The notes below the pieces were generated by a model, which searched no databases, was not told the DNA's origin, and saw only the letters and a list, made by a program, of their open reading frames with translations. A stretch of 56,589 nucleotides of DNA from an uncultured Eubacterium sp. (GTDB lineage: Bacteria; Bacillota; Clostridia; Peptostreptococcales; Anaerovoracaceae). Positions within the stretch are counted from its first letter, which is position 1. Every line of letters starts with the position of its first letter. Both the position numbers and the translations under genes were made by a program. This document shows positions 42,196 through 51,321 of the stretch, piece by piece. The stretch lies in NCBI GenBank assembly GCA_902495595.1, contig CABUXV010000011.1:1-56589 (forward strand), written 5' to 3'.

Positions 42196-44343
42196 ATGAA
42201 ATTAGAAAGTATTACTGTTGAAAATTATAGACAGTTTAAAGAAGCAAAATTGACTTTTGATGAGGGGGTTACTATATTAGCGGGTGCTAATAATAGTGGT
42301 AAAACCTCTTTAATTAATTTGATTAAAAATATTTTTGTTGATGAAAAGTCAGATTATAGTGTCTCTGATATTCCGGCAGGAAACATACAGGAATGGGTTG
42401 ATTGGGCTTATCCCGTGTTTCAAGAATTTTTTGCTGGTGGAAAGTCCGCAGAGGATGTCGAAGGTGAACTTGTAAATAAATTTATCCCTAAAGATGAAGG
42501 GGTGCCCACGCATTTGATGAACACAACAAGTGTCAAAGTACATGTCTCATATAATCCACAAACAGATGATATAAAGTTGTTTGCGGATTATATTATGGAT
42601 TTGGATGAAGATAAACATGATTTTTACTTCCTTTATAACTATGAAATTATGCGTACAAGGTTAGTAAAGGCAATAGTAAACAATTTTTCAAAAATAAAGC
42701 ATAGATTTGAAGAAATTGAAGAAGACAAGAGTGAACTTACAGATGAATCTGCTGAAAAAGATAAGAATAATATATTGGTTAAAGAAAGATATTTAAAGCA
42801 ATTAATTGTAAGTCTTTATGTTCAATCAACCACTTCTGTTGGATATTTTTGTGATAATGAGTACAAGAATAAATGCAAATTTGATGAGGCTAAGGAATTT
42901 AGAAAGCTATTTCATTTTTGTTTTATTAAAGCCAGCAGGCCCTTAGATGATGATGAGTCAGATCATTCTCATATGTTGAGTAAGCAGCTGATTAGAATGG
43001 TTAAATTGGATGATAGTTGGAATGAGCTTATTGAAAGATTACCGGATGAACTTCTTAAACCTATTCAAGAAAAGGAGATAGATAAGATTGTTCGTGATAC
43101 ATCTTTAAAATCATTAAGAGATACAATTACTGCTATGGAACAAACTAATGGCGGTAAATCCGGCGAATTGATGCTGGATATGCAAGTAACAGAAGAGGAT
43201 ATCAGTGATTTGCTCCAGAGAATAACAAGCGCTACTTATAATGTAGATGGGTATTATTTAGGGGAATCATCTCAAGGTCTTGGTTATAGTAATATGATTT
43301 ATATTCATTTGCAATTAAAAGAATATGAAAAGAGCATAGACCCACTTAAAGTTAACATGTTCTTCTTAGAAGAGCCGGAATCACATATGCATCCGCAAAT
43401 GCAACATGTCTTTATTAAGTACTTGTTGGATTATTATCAGTCAAAGTTACAGGGGTTGATTACAACACATTCTAATGAAATGGTTCGTGCAGCGGGTATT
43501 TCGCATTTACGAGTAATTAGACATGTAGGAAACTTCAAGAGTAAATTATATGATTTATCTGTGCTTCTAAGCAAATCGAAAAGTTCTGAGGATAATGTAG
43601 ATAATGAATTGGCAAATTTTTTCGATTGGTTCTTTGAAATCGGCTATTCAGAAATTATTTTTGCAGATAAGGCGATTTTTTATGAAGGTGATACAGAAAG
43701 ATTGTTTATTCGAAAAGCTATGACCCTAGAGAAGTATCGAAAATTAAGTCAACAATATGTGGCATTTATTCAGGTTGGTGGTGCATATGCTAAAAACTAT
43801 GAACAGTTGATTAGATTATTAGGAATAAAGTCGCTAATTATTACAGATATAGACTATGGAAAAGATGAAATAACCATTGAGGGAATTGGAAATTCGGAGA
43901 CTACAAATGCAACAATAAAACATTTTTATTCCATCAATCATTCAACGGACAATCCGACTGCATCAAACTTGTACAAATGGAAAGACTCTGAGGAAAATGT
44001 ATTTGATAATTTGATTTCGATATGCTTTCAGACTAATAAAGATGGTTACGCAAGGACCTTAGAAGAGGCAATGATTAATAAGTATTTTGATATAGATGTG
44101 AGTACAATTTTTAAGAAAAGTGAATGGAAGAAGAAGAAGGAAGAATCAAAACTTGATTTTTCGATTCCTAATAAAAAAGATGAAACTGTGATATCTGATG
44201 ATGATAATATTTCAATACGAGATGTTTTAGTGTCTACTTCGGGGAAAAAGGTGGACTTTATGTATTCTGTAATTATGAATGGATATGTTGAAGAAATGAT
44301 GCCAGAATACATAAATGGAGGTTTACAATGGTTGATGGAATAG
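42196..44343 (+). CDS. gajA: OLD-family ATP-dependent nuclease, GajA-like (Gabija)
   Basis: About 715 residues from ATG 42196; a TTG at 42175 in frame is the alternative, and neither has a strong binding site. The N-terminal ABC-type ATPase has Walker A GANNSGKT (30-37), a long helical insertion, and signature and Walker B segments GESSQGLGYSN and MFFLEEPESHMHP. The C-terminal TOPRIM nuclease has Glu497 in FYEGDTERLF and D551-I-D553 in IITDIDYGKDE. It overlaps a UvrD-like helicase gene, the defining GajAB pair, which nicks DNA when nucleotides are depleted during infection. It is longer than the best-known GajA (about 580 residues). Confidence 0.85.
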   Translation: MKLESITVENYRQFKEAKLTFDEGVTILAGANNSGKTSLINLIKNIFVDEKSDYSVSDIPAGNIQEWVDWAYPVFQEFFAGGKSAEDVEGELVNKFIPKDEGVPTHLMNTTSVKVHVSYNPQTDDIKLFADYIMDLDEDKHDFYFLYNYEIMRTRLVKAIVNNFSKIKHRFEEIEEDKSELTDESAEKDKNNILVKERYLKQLIVSLYVQSTTSVGYFCDNEYKNKCKFDEAKEFRKLFHFCFIKASRPLDDDESDHSHMLSKQLIRMVKLDDSWNELIERLPDELLKPIQEKEIDKIVRDTSLKSLRDTITAMEQTNGGKSGELMLDMQVTEEDISDLLQRITSATYNVDGYYLGESSQGLGYSNMIYIHLQLKEYEKSIDPLKVNMFFLEEPESHMHPQMQHVFIKYLLDYYQSKLQGLITTHSNEMVRAAGISHLRVIRHVGNFKSKLYDLSVLLSKSKSSEDNVDNELANFFDWFFEIGYSEIIFADKAIFYEGDTERLFIRKAMTLEKYRKLSQQYVAFIQVGGAYAKNYEQLIRLLGIKSLIITDIDYGKDEITIEGIGNSETTNATIKHFYSINHSTDNPTASNLYKWKDSEENVFDNLISICFQTNKDGYARTLEEAMINKYFDIDVSTIFKKSEWKKKKEESKLDFSIPNKKDETVISDDDNISIRDVLVSTSGKKVDFMYSVIMNGYVEEMMPEYINGGLQWLME

Positions 44344-46277
44344 CTGAAAACATATTCTTGGTCAACGCTCCAGCGGGGAGTGGTAAAACCACATGGATTA
44401 AACGACAGATTGAAAGCTATCTTTTGAAAAATCCTAACGATAATGTCTTATGCATTACTTATACTAATCGAGCGGCTGAAGAGTTAGGTAGAGATTTAGA
44501 TAGTAAACGAGTTTATTTTGGAACTATACATCGTTTTATCAATGATTTTATAGGAAGCTTTTTCTCGCACACTTCAATTATAGATCTTTACTGGGAGATT
44601 TATGAGAGTCAGATTGCTGAGCGTATAGAAAATTTTGAGCAAAAGAGTACTTGGACGGATAGCAATGAGAGATATAAGGAAAAGTATGGAAAAATAGATT
44701 TAGATACTGTACGCACTAATATTGAAGCGATTTCATATAATGAAGCACCATTCAATTCCTTATATAGGGGAGCATTAAGCCATGACGATTTAATCTCATT
44801 TACAAGATTAGCTGTTGATAAATTTCCGATAATAAAGAAAAAAATATCTGATAAATATCAACTTATATTTATTGATGAATATCAAGATACTGCAGCTGAT
44901 GTTCTCCATATTTTTTATACATCAGTAGTTGGTAAGAAAAGTGAACTTTATTTGCTAGGCGACAAGATGCAGCAAATATACAAGAATTATAATGGAGAGT
45001 TTGAAGAACAATTTAATACATTTAATAGGTCTGTTAGTCTTTCCACGAATTATAGAACTACTCCTAAAATAGTTGATATTTTGAATTTTATTTATAATGA
45101 TGAAGAATTGAAACAATATCCATATGAAAAGAATAGTAATGATGTTATGTCTTTTTTGCCCAAAGTGATTATTGCAACTGATGTGGATAAAAGTGTGTCA
45201 GAACTCAGAGTGCATTGTGAGGATGCATTGATACTATTTTTATCAAACAAATCTCGCTTTTCTAATATAGGTGCCGGTGATTTGTATGCTGCATATGACA
45301 AAATGGAGAAATATCGATTTGGAAGGAAATATAGTGCGGTTGATATTTTGACAAAAGAAGAAGCAAGAAACAATGATGTTTTATTAAGCTTTTTGTTTAT
45401 GGTGGACCAAATGATTAGAGATTATATGCAAGGATGTTATGGCGAAGTTCTTAGGAATATTCGTAAGCATCAAGTGTATTGTAATTCTGAAAAGTATACT
45501 ATAAAACAACATGCGGATAAAAGTGCTATAAAAGCACAATTAGATATGCTTGTCAATTCGTATAATGGTACATCGACAACGATTGATAATTTTTTAGATG
45601 TTTGTCTTGAAAAAGATTTCATCAAAAAAGAATTTTATGCTGTTATTGATGAGGATTCTGATTATCAATTAGTAAGGAATGTAAATATTCAAGAAGTGAA
45701 GGTGCTTTCAGATTATTTAAATAATCCAAGTGTTTCTACTCAACATGGAGTAAAAGGAGAAAGTCACGATACTGTTGTGTTTGTTGCTGACAATAGTAAC
45801 AATCCGCCCATTCATATGTCAAAGTTTTTTAGTCTATGGAGTAATACAGACGTTACATTATCTGAATTTGACAAATTTTATTACAGCTATAGCAGTATGA
45901 TTAGAGAGATTGAGGCTACTATAGGAATAAAATGTTCTGGACTGAAATCAGATAGTTATAAATTGGTATCTAATGGTATTGATAGTTTGTTACATGCGTT
46001 TATTATGGACAATGAAACAAATCCATATTATAAGCACTTGCTTAAAGCTAAGATGGACGAATATATTAACAAAAAGAATGTTACAAATGTAAAAGAATGT
46101 TTAAAAGAAAGCACAGTATATGGACCGCTTTGTGCTTATAGGTTGTTTTATGTAGGTTGTTCCCGTGCAAGAAAAAATCTTATTATATTGATTAATAAAT
46201 CGGATATTCAAGGTTTCATAGGTGAATTCAAGACTAAATTTAGGGCGTGCGGCTTTGAGATAGAGGAAAATGAATAG
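44328..46277 (+). CDS. gajB: UvrD/PcrA-like helicase, GajB-like (Gabija)
   Basis: 649 residues; its ATG lies 16 bases before the end of gajA. Superfamily 1 motifs: Walker A APAGSGKT (14-21), Ia CITYTNRAAEELG, motif II IDEYQD (D183-E184), III LLGDKMQQIY, IV LSTNYRT, V STQHGVKGESHDTVVFVAD and VI RLFYVGCSRARKNLIIL. The protein is longer than typical GajB (about 500 residues), with extra helical material between motifs IV and V. Together with GajA it forms the likely Gabija complex. Confidence 0.85.
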   Translation: MVDGIAENIFLVNAPAGSGKTTWIKRQIESYLLKNPNDNVLCITYTNRAAEELGRDLDSKRVYFGTIHRFINDFIGSFFSHTSIIDLYWEIYESQIAERIENFEQKSTWTDSNERYKEKYGKIDLDTVRTNIEAISYNEAPFNSLYRGALSHDDLISFTRLAVDKFPIIKKKISDKYQLIFIDEYQDTAADVLHIFYTSVVGKKSELYLLGDKMQQIYKNYNGEFEEQFNTFNRSVSLSTNYRTTPKIVDILNFIYNDEELKQYPYEKNSNDVMSFLPKVIIATDVDKSVSELRVHCEDALILFLSNKSRFSNIGAGDLYAAYDKMEKYRFGRKYSAVDILTKEEARNNDVLLSFLFMVDQMIRDYMQGCYGEVLRNIRKHQVYCNSEKYTIKQHADKSAIKAQLDMLVNSYNGTSTTIDNFLDVCLEKDFIKKEFYAVIDEDSDYQLVRNVNIQEVKVLSDYLNNPSVSTQHGVKGESHDTVVFVADNSNNPPIHMSKFFSLWSNTDVTLSEFDKFYYSYSSMIREIEATIGIKCSGLKSDSYKLVSNGIDSLLHAFIMDNETNPYYKHLLKAKMDEYINKKNVTNVKECLKESTVYGPLCAYRLFYVGCSRARKNLIILINKSDIQGFIGEFKTKFRACGFEIEENE

Positions 46278-46431
46278 GTATTAGATTTTTAGTATGACAA
46301 TATTATATTAGAATTGAACAGAAACGGGGATTATGCTAAATTAAGAATGAAAAACTTGAAAAATAGGCATGGTAAACCAGCTAATACAGTATAGTGCGTC
46401 GAACGAGAATAGTATATATAAGGTAGGTTAT
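46278..46431. other. Gap between Gabija genes and the element end
   Basis: About 155 AT-rich bases with no gene or terminator that I can support. Confidence 0.4.
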
Positions 46432-46516
46432 TGACACTAGGACACAGCGTGAAAGGTTATCTGATTGCAGCTTACTTGCAACATTGCCTTTTGGAAACCT
46501 GTAAATTTCAACGTTT
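46432..46516 (+). repeat. Right-end sequence of the element (copy of 41556-41640)
   Basis: GACACTAGGACACAGCGTG through TTCAACGTTTT, just inside the right repeat. It contains TTGCAG, TTGCAA and ATTGCC in close order, plausible integrase or excisionase arm sites. Its partial twin is at 41556-41640. Confidence 0.75.
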
Positions 46517-46523
46517 TAAGATA

Positions 46524-46732
46524 TCAAAGCGTTAATCGAAATTACCAAAGAGATAATTACGGCGGCACTTCAAAACGCTGGAAGACTTGCAATTATAAGA
46601 TTTTACAATTTGTGGAACTTGCAGAAAAGTACCGAATCGGTACGAGATTGAAGCTTAATTGCAACGTAATTGCAGCAAACAGAAAAAAGAAATTTTTTAA
46701 AGATGTTATCCATAAGGATAGCATCTTTTTTT
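46524..46732 (+). repeat. Right attachment repeat (attR side)
   Basis: Gap-free partner of 32206-32414. It begins TCAAAGCGTTAATCGAAA, recreating the last rpsI codons and stop, and ends with the same terminator hairpin and T-run. The 12 mismatches are scattered, so the two copies have separate histories: one probably arrived with the element. Confidence 0.85.
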
Positions 46733-46985
46733 GCAGCACTTGTCCCTGCGATTCGTACGCGATTGAATATGAACGCAGCGGAATGTCCGCAGTCACATGC
46801 ATCCCGGAAAGGGGTATATGTCGCAGCACTTTAATGCGCGGCGACCAACGATGAGACAATATCACGACGGAAAACGAGTTGCAGGAAAGTTCACTGTCAG
46901 CATTGCCCGAAGTGAAGCTAGGTTGTAATTTGAGGCGCAGACCCATCTTAACGACGCAGCTTCCCAGAAAATCACATTCGTGTGG

Positions 46986-47021
46986 CCCCGGATTCCAATC
47001 CCTGGAATCGGGGGATTTTTT
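46986..47021 (+). terminator. Hairpin terminator, related to the one at 37104
   Basis: CCCCGGATTCCA pairs with TGGAATCGGGG (one bulge), followed by six T. The core GATTCCAA/TTGGAATC is shared with the mobilization-operon terminator. Confidence 0.6.
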
Positions 47022-47106
47022 ATAGTATAGGAAGTATCGTAAAACGAGATTTCCGTATACTTCAAAGAAAGTATCTTGCGAAGCCTCCCCCACTTGCGGG
47101 CGACAT

Positions 47107-47148
47107 GTGTGCAAAGGAATCTCTGATTCCGTCTTGCACACTTTTTTT
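47107..47148 (+). terminator. Terminator, possibly the ancestral end of this transcription unit
   Basis: GTGTGCAA...TTGCACAC as outer stem with GGAATC/GATTCC inside, followed by seven T. Confidence 0.75.
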
Positions 47149-47386
47149 ATTATGCAGGAAATATTAAATATTAACTTTATGGGCGCTTACATATTTGCTA
47201 AACCTAGGAGAAATCATCATGGGAAATTACGCTCACCCAGACCGGTATAATTGCAGAGAAATTTTTGATTTCGTATTGCAATGTTCCTTTCTTTTCTATA
47301 AGCGAAAAATTTGTATTTTATCAAAAGCAGCGTATAGCGATTATTTGAAATCAGCAAAAACTAACAGCGGCAGTGTGCAGGTATAT

Positions 47387-47660
47387 AGTTTACATAATAC
47401 AAAATATCCAAATGAGCTTGATATACGAACTTTCTGGATAAAATCTTTTGTTTTTTCCGGGTCAGCCGGGCAGGATTATCCAAAAGACCTGATTTAAAGG
47501 CTGTTTTGGTTATAAAAACGTATATATATTCACAAGGTTACTTGATTTTTATCCAAAGCCTCTGCATATATGGGGATTTTGGATATTTACAATTCTTACA
47601 CAGGACGTATTAATAGGATTTTATCCAAATGTATATGGCGGATAGGAATTTTGGATAATT
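47387..47660 (+). repeat. 274-bp intergenic repeat element, copy 3
   Basis: Half-site CC or GG pairs at 47408, 47436, 47480, 47508, 47553, 47581, 47625 and 47653: the same 28-44-28-45-28-44-28 spacing as copies 1 and 2. The left edge AGTTTACATAAT matches the inverted edge of copy 2, and the right edge TTTTGGATAATT is shared by all three. It lies between a terminator and the adenine deaminase gene. Confidence 0.85.
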
Positions 47661-47851
47661 TCTCTGTATTGTTGCGTTCGTTGCATATTTTGGTTAAAGA
47701 TTCCATATGTATTCGATGCTGAAATTTTTGTAGAAATTTGTTTGCTAAAATGCTATCATTAATATGTTTGCGTGATGTTTTAATGAGGCACGGAAACACG
47801 GAAATATATTTTATAAAGATGGCAGATAGGACATTACAAAAGGAGGATAAG

Positions 47852-49615
47852 ATGACAATTTCACAAGACGCTGCAAAGATAGCCCGACGCATTGCAGTAG
47901 CAAGGGGAGAGGCTCCGGCAGACCTTGTTATATGCAATGCAAATGTTGTAAATGTATTTTTGAGAAGTGTTGCAGTGCAAAACGTTGCAATAGTTGATGG
48001 ATGTATTGCCGGTATTTATCCGGAAAATGAAAAGATAGAAGCTAAAGAGATATTTGATGCGAAAGGTCAGTACCTTATACCGGGACTCATAGATGCTCAT
48101 ACCCATGTGGAAATGGCTTACGTTTCACCTTCGGCTTTTGCAGAGGGTGTTCTTCCGTGGGGAACTACTACAGTGGTAATGGATCCTCACGATACAGTGA
48201 ATGTTATGGGAAATGAAGGGATGGCAATGCTTGCTGAAGATTTTCAGAAAACGCCGCTTAAGGTTTGTCTGAATACACCGCCATGCGTGCCGTCAGCTCC
48301 TGTGCTGGAAGACTCAGGGTTTGAAGTTACGCTTGACTCAATGAAAGAAAGCCGCAGCATACCGCTTATAACAGGTGTTGCGGAGACTATGGATTTTGGG
48401 AGGATTTTAAACAGAGAGCCGGAAATGATGAAAATGCTGGCTTACGGCAGAAACGAGGAGCTTATGTTCGACGGTCATGCGCCATGTGTTGTGGGAAAAG
48501 ACGCCATGGCTTATTACGGAACAGGTCCGATTCGCACAGACCATGAGGCTGTTACAGTTGAAGAAGCTTTTGAAAAATACAGCTTGGGAGTGCATGTGAT
48601 TTTAAGAAGAGGCTCTCTCGAAGATCCTGTACATGCAGGCAAACTGACGGAAAAACTTCCCGATACATCAAGACTGCTCTTGGCTACAGATGGATGTATC
48701 AATGTAAAGGATATAGTTCACAAGGGACACATGAACTACGTATTGAGACAGATTGTATCAGAGGGAGTGGACCCTCTGGAAGCAGTACAGATGGGAACCA
48801 TTAATGTCGCAAGAGCCTACAGAATTGACCATAGAGTTGGAGCGTTGGCTCCTGGATATGAAGCAGATATGGTGCTGGTTGACAATCTTAAAGATTTCAA
48901 TACCAAGATGGTATGGCTGAACGGAGAGGCTGTAGCAAAGCCTTACTCACTGCCTCGTCATTCATATCCTAAGAAAGCGCTTGAATCCATAAAACTGGAG
49001 AAGATAACGCCGGATAAAATCAAATTGAACTGTAAAAAAGGACAGGAAGCAAAAGTAAGAGTTCTTACAGCCGAAGACCTATCACTCGCAACTTCTTTAG
49101 ACATTTTATCGATGAAAGCTGAAGACGGGCATATAAGCCCTGATAGGGAAAGGGACATACTTAAAGGTGTTGTCCTTGAAAGATACGGAAGAGGCAAAGG
49201 CCATAACGTAGGTCTTATCAGAGGATTCGGACTGAAAGAAGGAGCCATAGCAGGCTCCATAGGACAGGACAGTCAGAATATAGTTGCGGTAGGAACAAAT
49301 GATGAAGATATATGTGAAGCGGTAAACACAGTAACGGATATTCAGGGCGGCGTTGTTTTGGTATCAGGCGGAAAGGTTAAGGCATCTATAAGCCTGCCTA
49401 TTTTCGGCATTATGACGGACAAACCTTTCGAGGATTTGGAAAAAGACTTTGATGATTTTTACGAAGCGTATAAAAAAATGGGAGGAACCCTTACAGACCC
49501 GGTATTTACACTGAGTCTTCTTTTGACCCTTGTAGTTATTCCTGACGGAGGACTTTCAAACAGAGGACTTGTGGATGTACTCAAAGGCGAGTTTACAGAT
49601 GTAGTTGTTGAATAA
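47852..49615 (+). CDS. ade: Adenine deaminase
   Basis: The start ATG 47852 follows AAAGGAGGA; the open frame runs further upstream without a binding site. 587 residues, the usual length. Signatures: YLIPGLIDAHTHVEMAYVSP (metal-binding HxH), WGTTTVVMDPHDTVNVMG, FDGHAPCV, LATDGCINVKDIVHKGHMN and, in the C-terminal domain, RGKGHNVGLIRGFGLKEGAIAGS and MGGTLTDPVFTLSLL. It converts adenine to hypoxanthine and ammonia, and here it leads a purine-salvage operon. Confidence 0.95.
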   Translation: MTISQDAAKIARRIAVARGEAPADLVICNANVVNVFLRSVAVQNVAIVDGCIAGIYPENEKIEAKEIFDAKGQYLIPGLIDAHTHVEMAYVSPSAFAEGVLPWGTTTVVMDPHDTVNVMGNEGMAMLAEDFQKTPLKVCLNTPPCVPSAPVLEDSGFEVTLDSMKESRSIPLITGVAETMDFGRILNREPEMMKMLAYGRNEELMFDGHAPCVVGKDAMAYYGTGPIRTDHEAVTVEEAFEKYSLGVHVILRRGSLEDPVHAGKLTEKLPDTSRLLLATDGCINVKDIVHKGHMNYVLRQIVSEGVDPLEAVQMGTINVARAYRIDHRVGALAPGYEADMVLVDNLKDFNTKMVWLNGEAVAKPYSLPRHSYPKKALESIKLEKITPDKIKLNCKKGQEAKVRVLTAEDLSLATSLDILSMKAEDGHISPDRERDILKGVVLERYGRGKGHNVGLIRGFGLKEGAIAGSIGQDSQNIVAVGTNDEDICEAVNTVTDIQGGVVLVSGGKVKASISLPIFGIMTDKPFEDLEKDFDDFYEAYKKMGGTLTDPVFTLSLLLTLVVIPDGGLSNRGLVDVLKGEFTDVVVE

Positions 49616-49651
49616 ATTTATATGTAGCATTTAATAAGGAGCATTAATATT

Positions 49652-50728
49652 ATGAGTTTAAACGATATTTTAGCGGCTTTGGGCGGTTGTCTTGACGCCA
49701 CCACTCAGGCTATTTTGGCAATGTCTTTCGGTTTTGCAATGATTCCATGTGCATTTGCATATATGGTGGGTATAGGAGGATGTTTGGCATTTAATTCAGC
49801 TGTACCTATTTCATTTCAGGCGGAAACCATTACACTGGGCGGAAGCATGGGACGCAACATAAGAGAAAGAGCTTCCATAATCTTCTTTGGCGGCGTTGCA
49901 ATGCTAATTTTAGGCGGACTTGGTCTGCTTAATGCCATTATGGAATTCGCAGGAGAAGAAATCGTATCTGCCATGATGGTGGGCGTAGGCATATTTTTAG
50001 GTAAAGTTGCTTTTGACCTCGTCAAGGAAGATAAGCGTCTGGGGACTGTATCCATGATTGTTGCCATAACTGTTTATGCTATTACAAAAGATTTGGTATG
50101 GACTATCGTATGCGGAGTTATAGCCACTTCCATTGCCGCCAAGATAATGAAAATAGATATAAGCGTTGGGGATGAAGAGGCGCAGAAAGAGTCAAGAAAG
50201 CTTAAGCTTATGAAGCCTACATTTAATTTCAATGTAGTAAGAGGGGCGCTGAGCGTTATATGTCTTACCATAGGCGGGAACATAGCATATGGAGGAATTA
50301 CGGCGGATATCGCGGGAACCGTTGCAAATGCTGACCATATTTCCATTTATTCAGGTGTTGCCGATATGGTATCGTCTTTGTTTGGAGGAGCGCCTGTATC
50401 TGTTATAATTTCAGCTACGGCGGCTGCCGACCATCCTGTGCTTTCGGGAATACTTCTGATGGCTTTTATGGCTATAATTATTTTGAGCGGACTTATTACA
50501 AAATTGGCGAAAGTAGTTCCTGTTCAGGCAATTTCAGGAACATTATTTGTTCTGGGAATACTGGTTACAATCCCTGATAATGCAGGGCTGGCGTTTGGCT
50601 CTGCTGACCCTGTGATTATGTTTGCTGCCTGCGCTGCCATGGGAGTTACTGCTGTAGTGGACCCCTTTTTCGGACTTGCCGCCGGTATTGCAGTTAAGAT
50701 TTTGATGACCAGCATGGGCTTGTTCTAG
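49652..50728 (+). CDS. NCS2-like purine permease
   Basis: 358 residues, almost entirely membrane-embedded with about 11-12 spans and little soluble sequence. It has GGCLAFNSAVPISFQAETITLGGSMG near the start and SLFGGAPVSVIISATAAADHPV in the second half, where NCS2 carriers bind purines. It is shorter than typical NCS2 proteins (430 or more), so the fit is by pattern and context. It lies 36 bases after adenine deaminase and 18 before a phosphoribosyltransferase, which makes purine uptake the likely role. Confidence 0.7.
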   Translation: MSLNDILAALGGCLDATTQAILAMSFGFAMIPCAFAYMVGIGGCLAFNSAVPISFQAETITLGGSMGRNIRERASIIFFGGVAMLILGGLGLLNAIMEFAGEEIVSAMMVGVGIFLGKVAFDLVKEDKRLGTVSMIVAITVYAITKDLVWTIVCGVIATSIAAKIMKIDISVGDEEAQKESRKLKLMKPTFNFNVVRGALSVICLTIGGNIAYGGITADIAGTVANADHISIYSGVADMVSSLFGGAPVSVIISATAAADHPVLSGILLMAFMAIIILSGLITKLAKVVPVQAISGTLFVLGILVTIPDNAGLAFGSADPVIMFAACAAMGVTAVVDPFFGLAAGIAVKILMTSMGLF

Positions 50729-50746
50729 GTATGAGGAGGTACTGTA

Positions 50747-51301
50747 ATGAATGATAAGACATATCCTGTAGATATAAACGGAGTACATAGGGAACTTCCG
50801 ATAATAAAGCTGGATGATAAATTCAGCATAGCGTCCTTTGTTATACTTGGAGACTGTGAAATAGTGGTTGCAGCCGCACAAAAGCTAAAAGACAAATTGC
50901 CGGAAGCGGATTTTCTGATGACTGCGGAAGCTAAGGGAATTTCTCTTACCCATGAACTTGCAAGAGTCCTTAAATTTCCCAAATATATTGTTGCAAGAAA
51001 AAGCGTTAAAGCCTATATGAAAGACCCTCTGCTTGTAAATGTTTCATCTATTACTACAGAAGGAGAGCAGACTTTGTGTCTTGACGGTATAGATGCCGAA
51101 ACTATAAAAAACAAACGCGTTATAATTGTCGATGACGTTATTTCCACGGGAGCATCTGTAAAAGCTATAAGAAAACTCGCTCAGAGTGCAGGAGCAGAGG
51201 TAGTTGCAGAGGCTGCAATTTTAACGGAGGGAAACCCTGAAGAACATAAAGATGTTATTTCTTTGGGCAATATTCCTCTTTTTGAAAACAAAGCTTTATA
51301 A
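50747..51301 (+). CDS. Purine (adenine-type) phosphoribosyltransferase
   Basis: 184 residues. The PRPP loop is RVIIVDDVISTGASVKAI (about 124-141), with ADFLMTAEAKGISLTHELAR and YIVARKSVKAYMKDPL upstream, as in adenine and xanthine phosphoribosyltransferases. It joins a purine base to PRPP and releases pyrophosphate. The substrate (adenine versus xanthine or hypoxanthine) is not settled by sequence; because the operon deaminates adenine, hypoxanthine or xanthine is possible. Confidence 0.85.
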   Translation: MNDKTYPVDINGVHRELPIIKLDDKFSIASFVILGDCEIVVAAAQKLKDKLPEADFLMTAEAKGISLTHELARVLKFPKYIVARKSVKAYMKDPLLVNVSSITTEGEQTLCLDGIDAETIKNKRVIIVDDVISTGASVKAIRKLAQSAGAEVVAEAAILTEGNPEEHKDVISLGNIPLFENKAL

Positions 51302-51321
51302 TAAAGTTTAGGAGAGATAAA

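Larger units (their letters stand above)
32206..46541. mobile_element. Integrative mobilizable element carrying defence genes, in rpsI
   Basis: The span between the two 209-bp repeats holds a tyrosine recombinase next to one end, an XRE repressor facing an excisionase-like gene, replication/mobilization genes with a MobA/MobL relaxase and oriT-like hairpins, TnpV, and anti-phage cargo. There are no type IV secretion or coupling-protein genes, so transfer would need a helper: an IME rather than an ICE. It is visibly more AT-rich than the flanks, most strongly at 37.3-46.3 kb. Confidence 0.85.
46733..47386. other. Gene-free stretch right of the element
   Basis: About 650 bases without a credible gene. 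The open frames here lack binding sites and family patterns. It contains two hairpin terminators (46986-47021 and 47107-47148). The first resembles the terminator inside the element at 37104-37155, so part of this stretch may be residue of an earlier element. Confidence 0.5.

Noticed and set aside
46465..46854. 129-residue open frame across the right repeat
   Set aside because: It reads through the element end and attachment repeat; the left repeat has no equivalent frame and no family match is seen.
46593..47141. 182-residue reverse frame
   Set aside because: It covers two hairpins and the attachment repeat, with low-complexity, cysteine-rich translation typical of a chance frame.
47195..47497. 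100-residue open frame
   Set aside because: It runs into the 274-bp repeat element, has no good binding site and no family pattern.
47661..47851. Purine riboswitch before adenine deaminase
   Set aside because: The conserved three-way-junction bases of the purine aptamer are not found.
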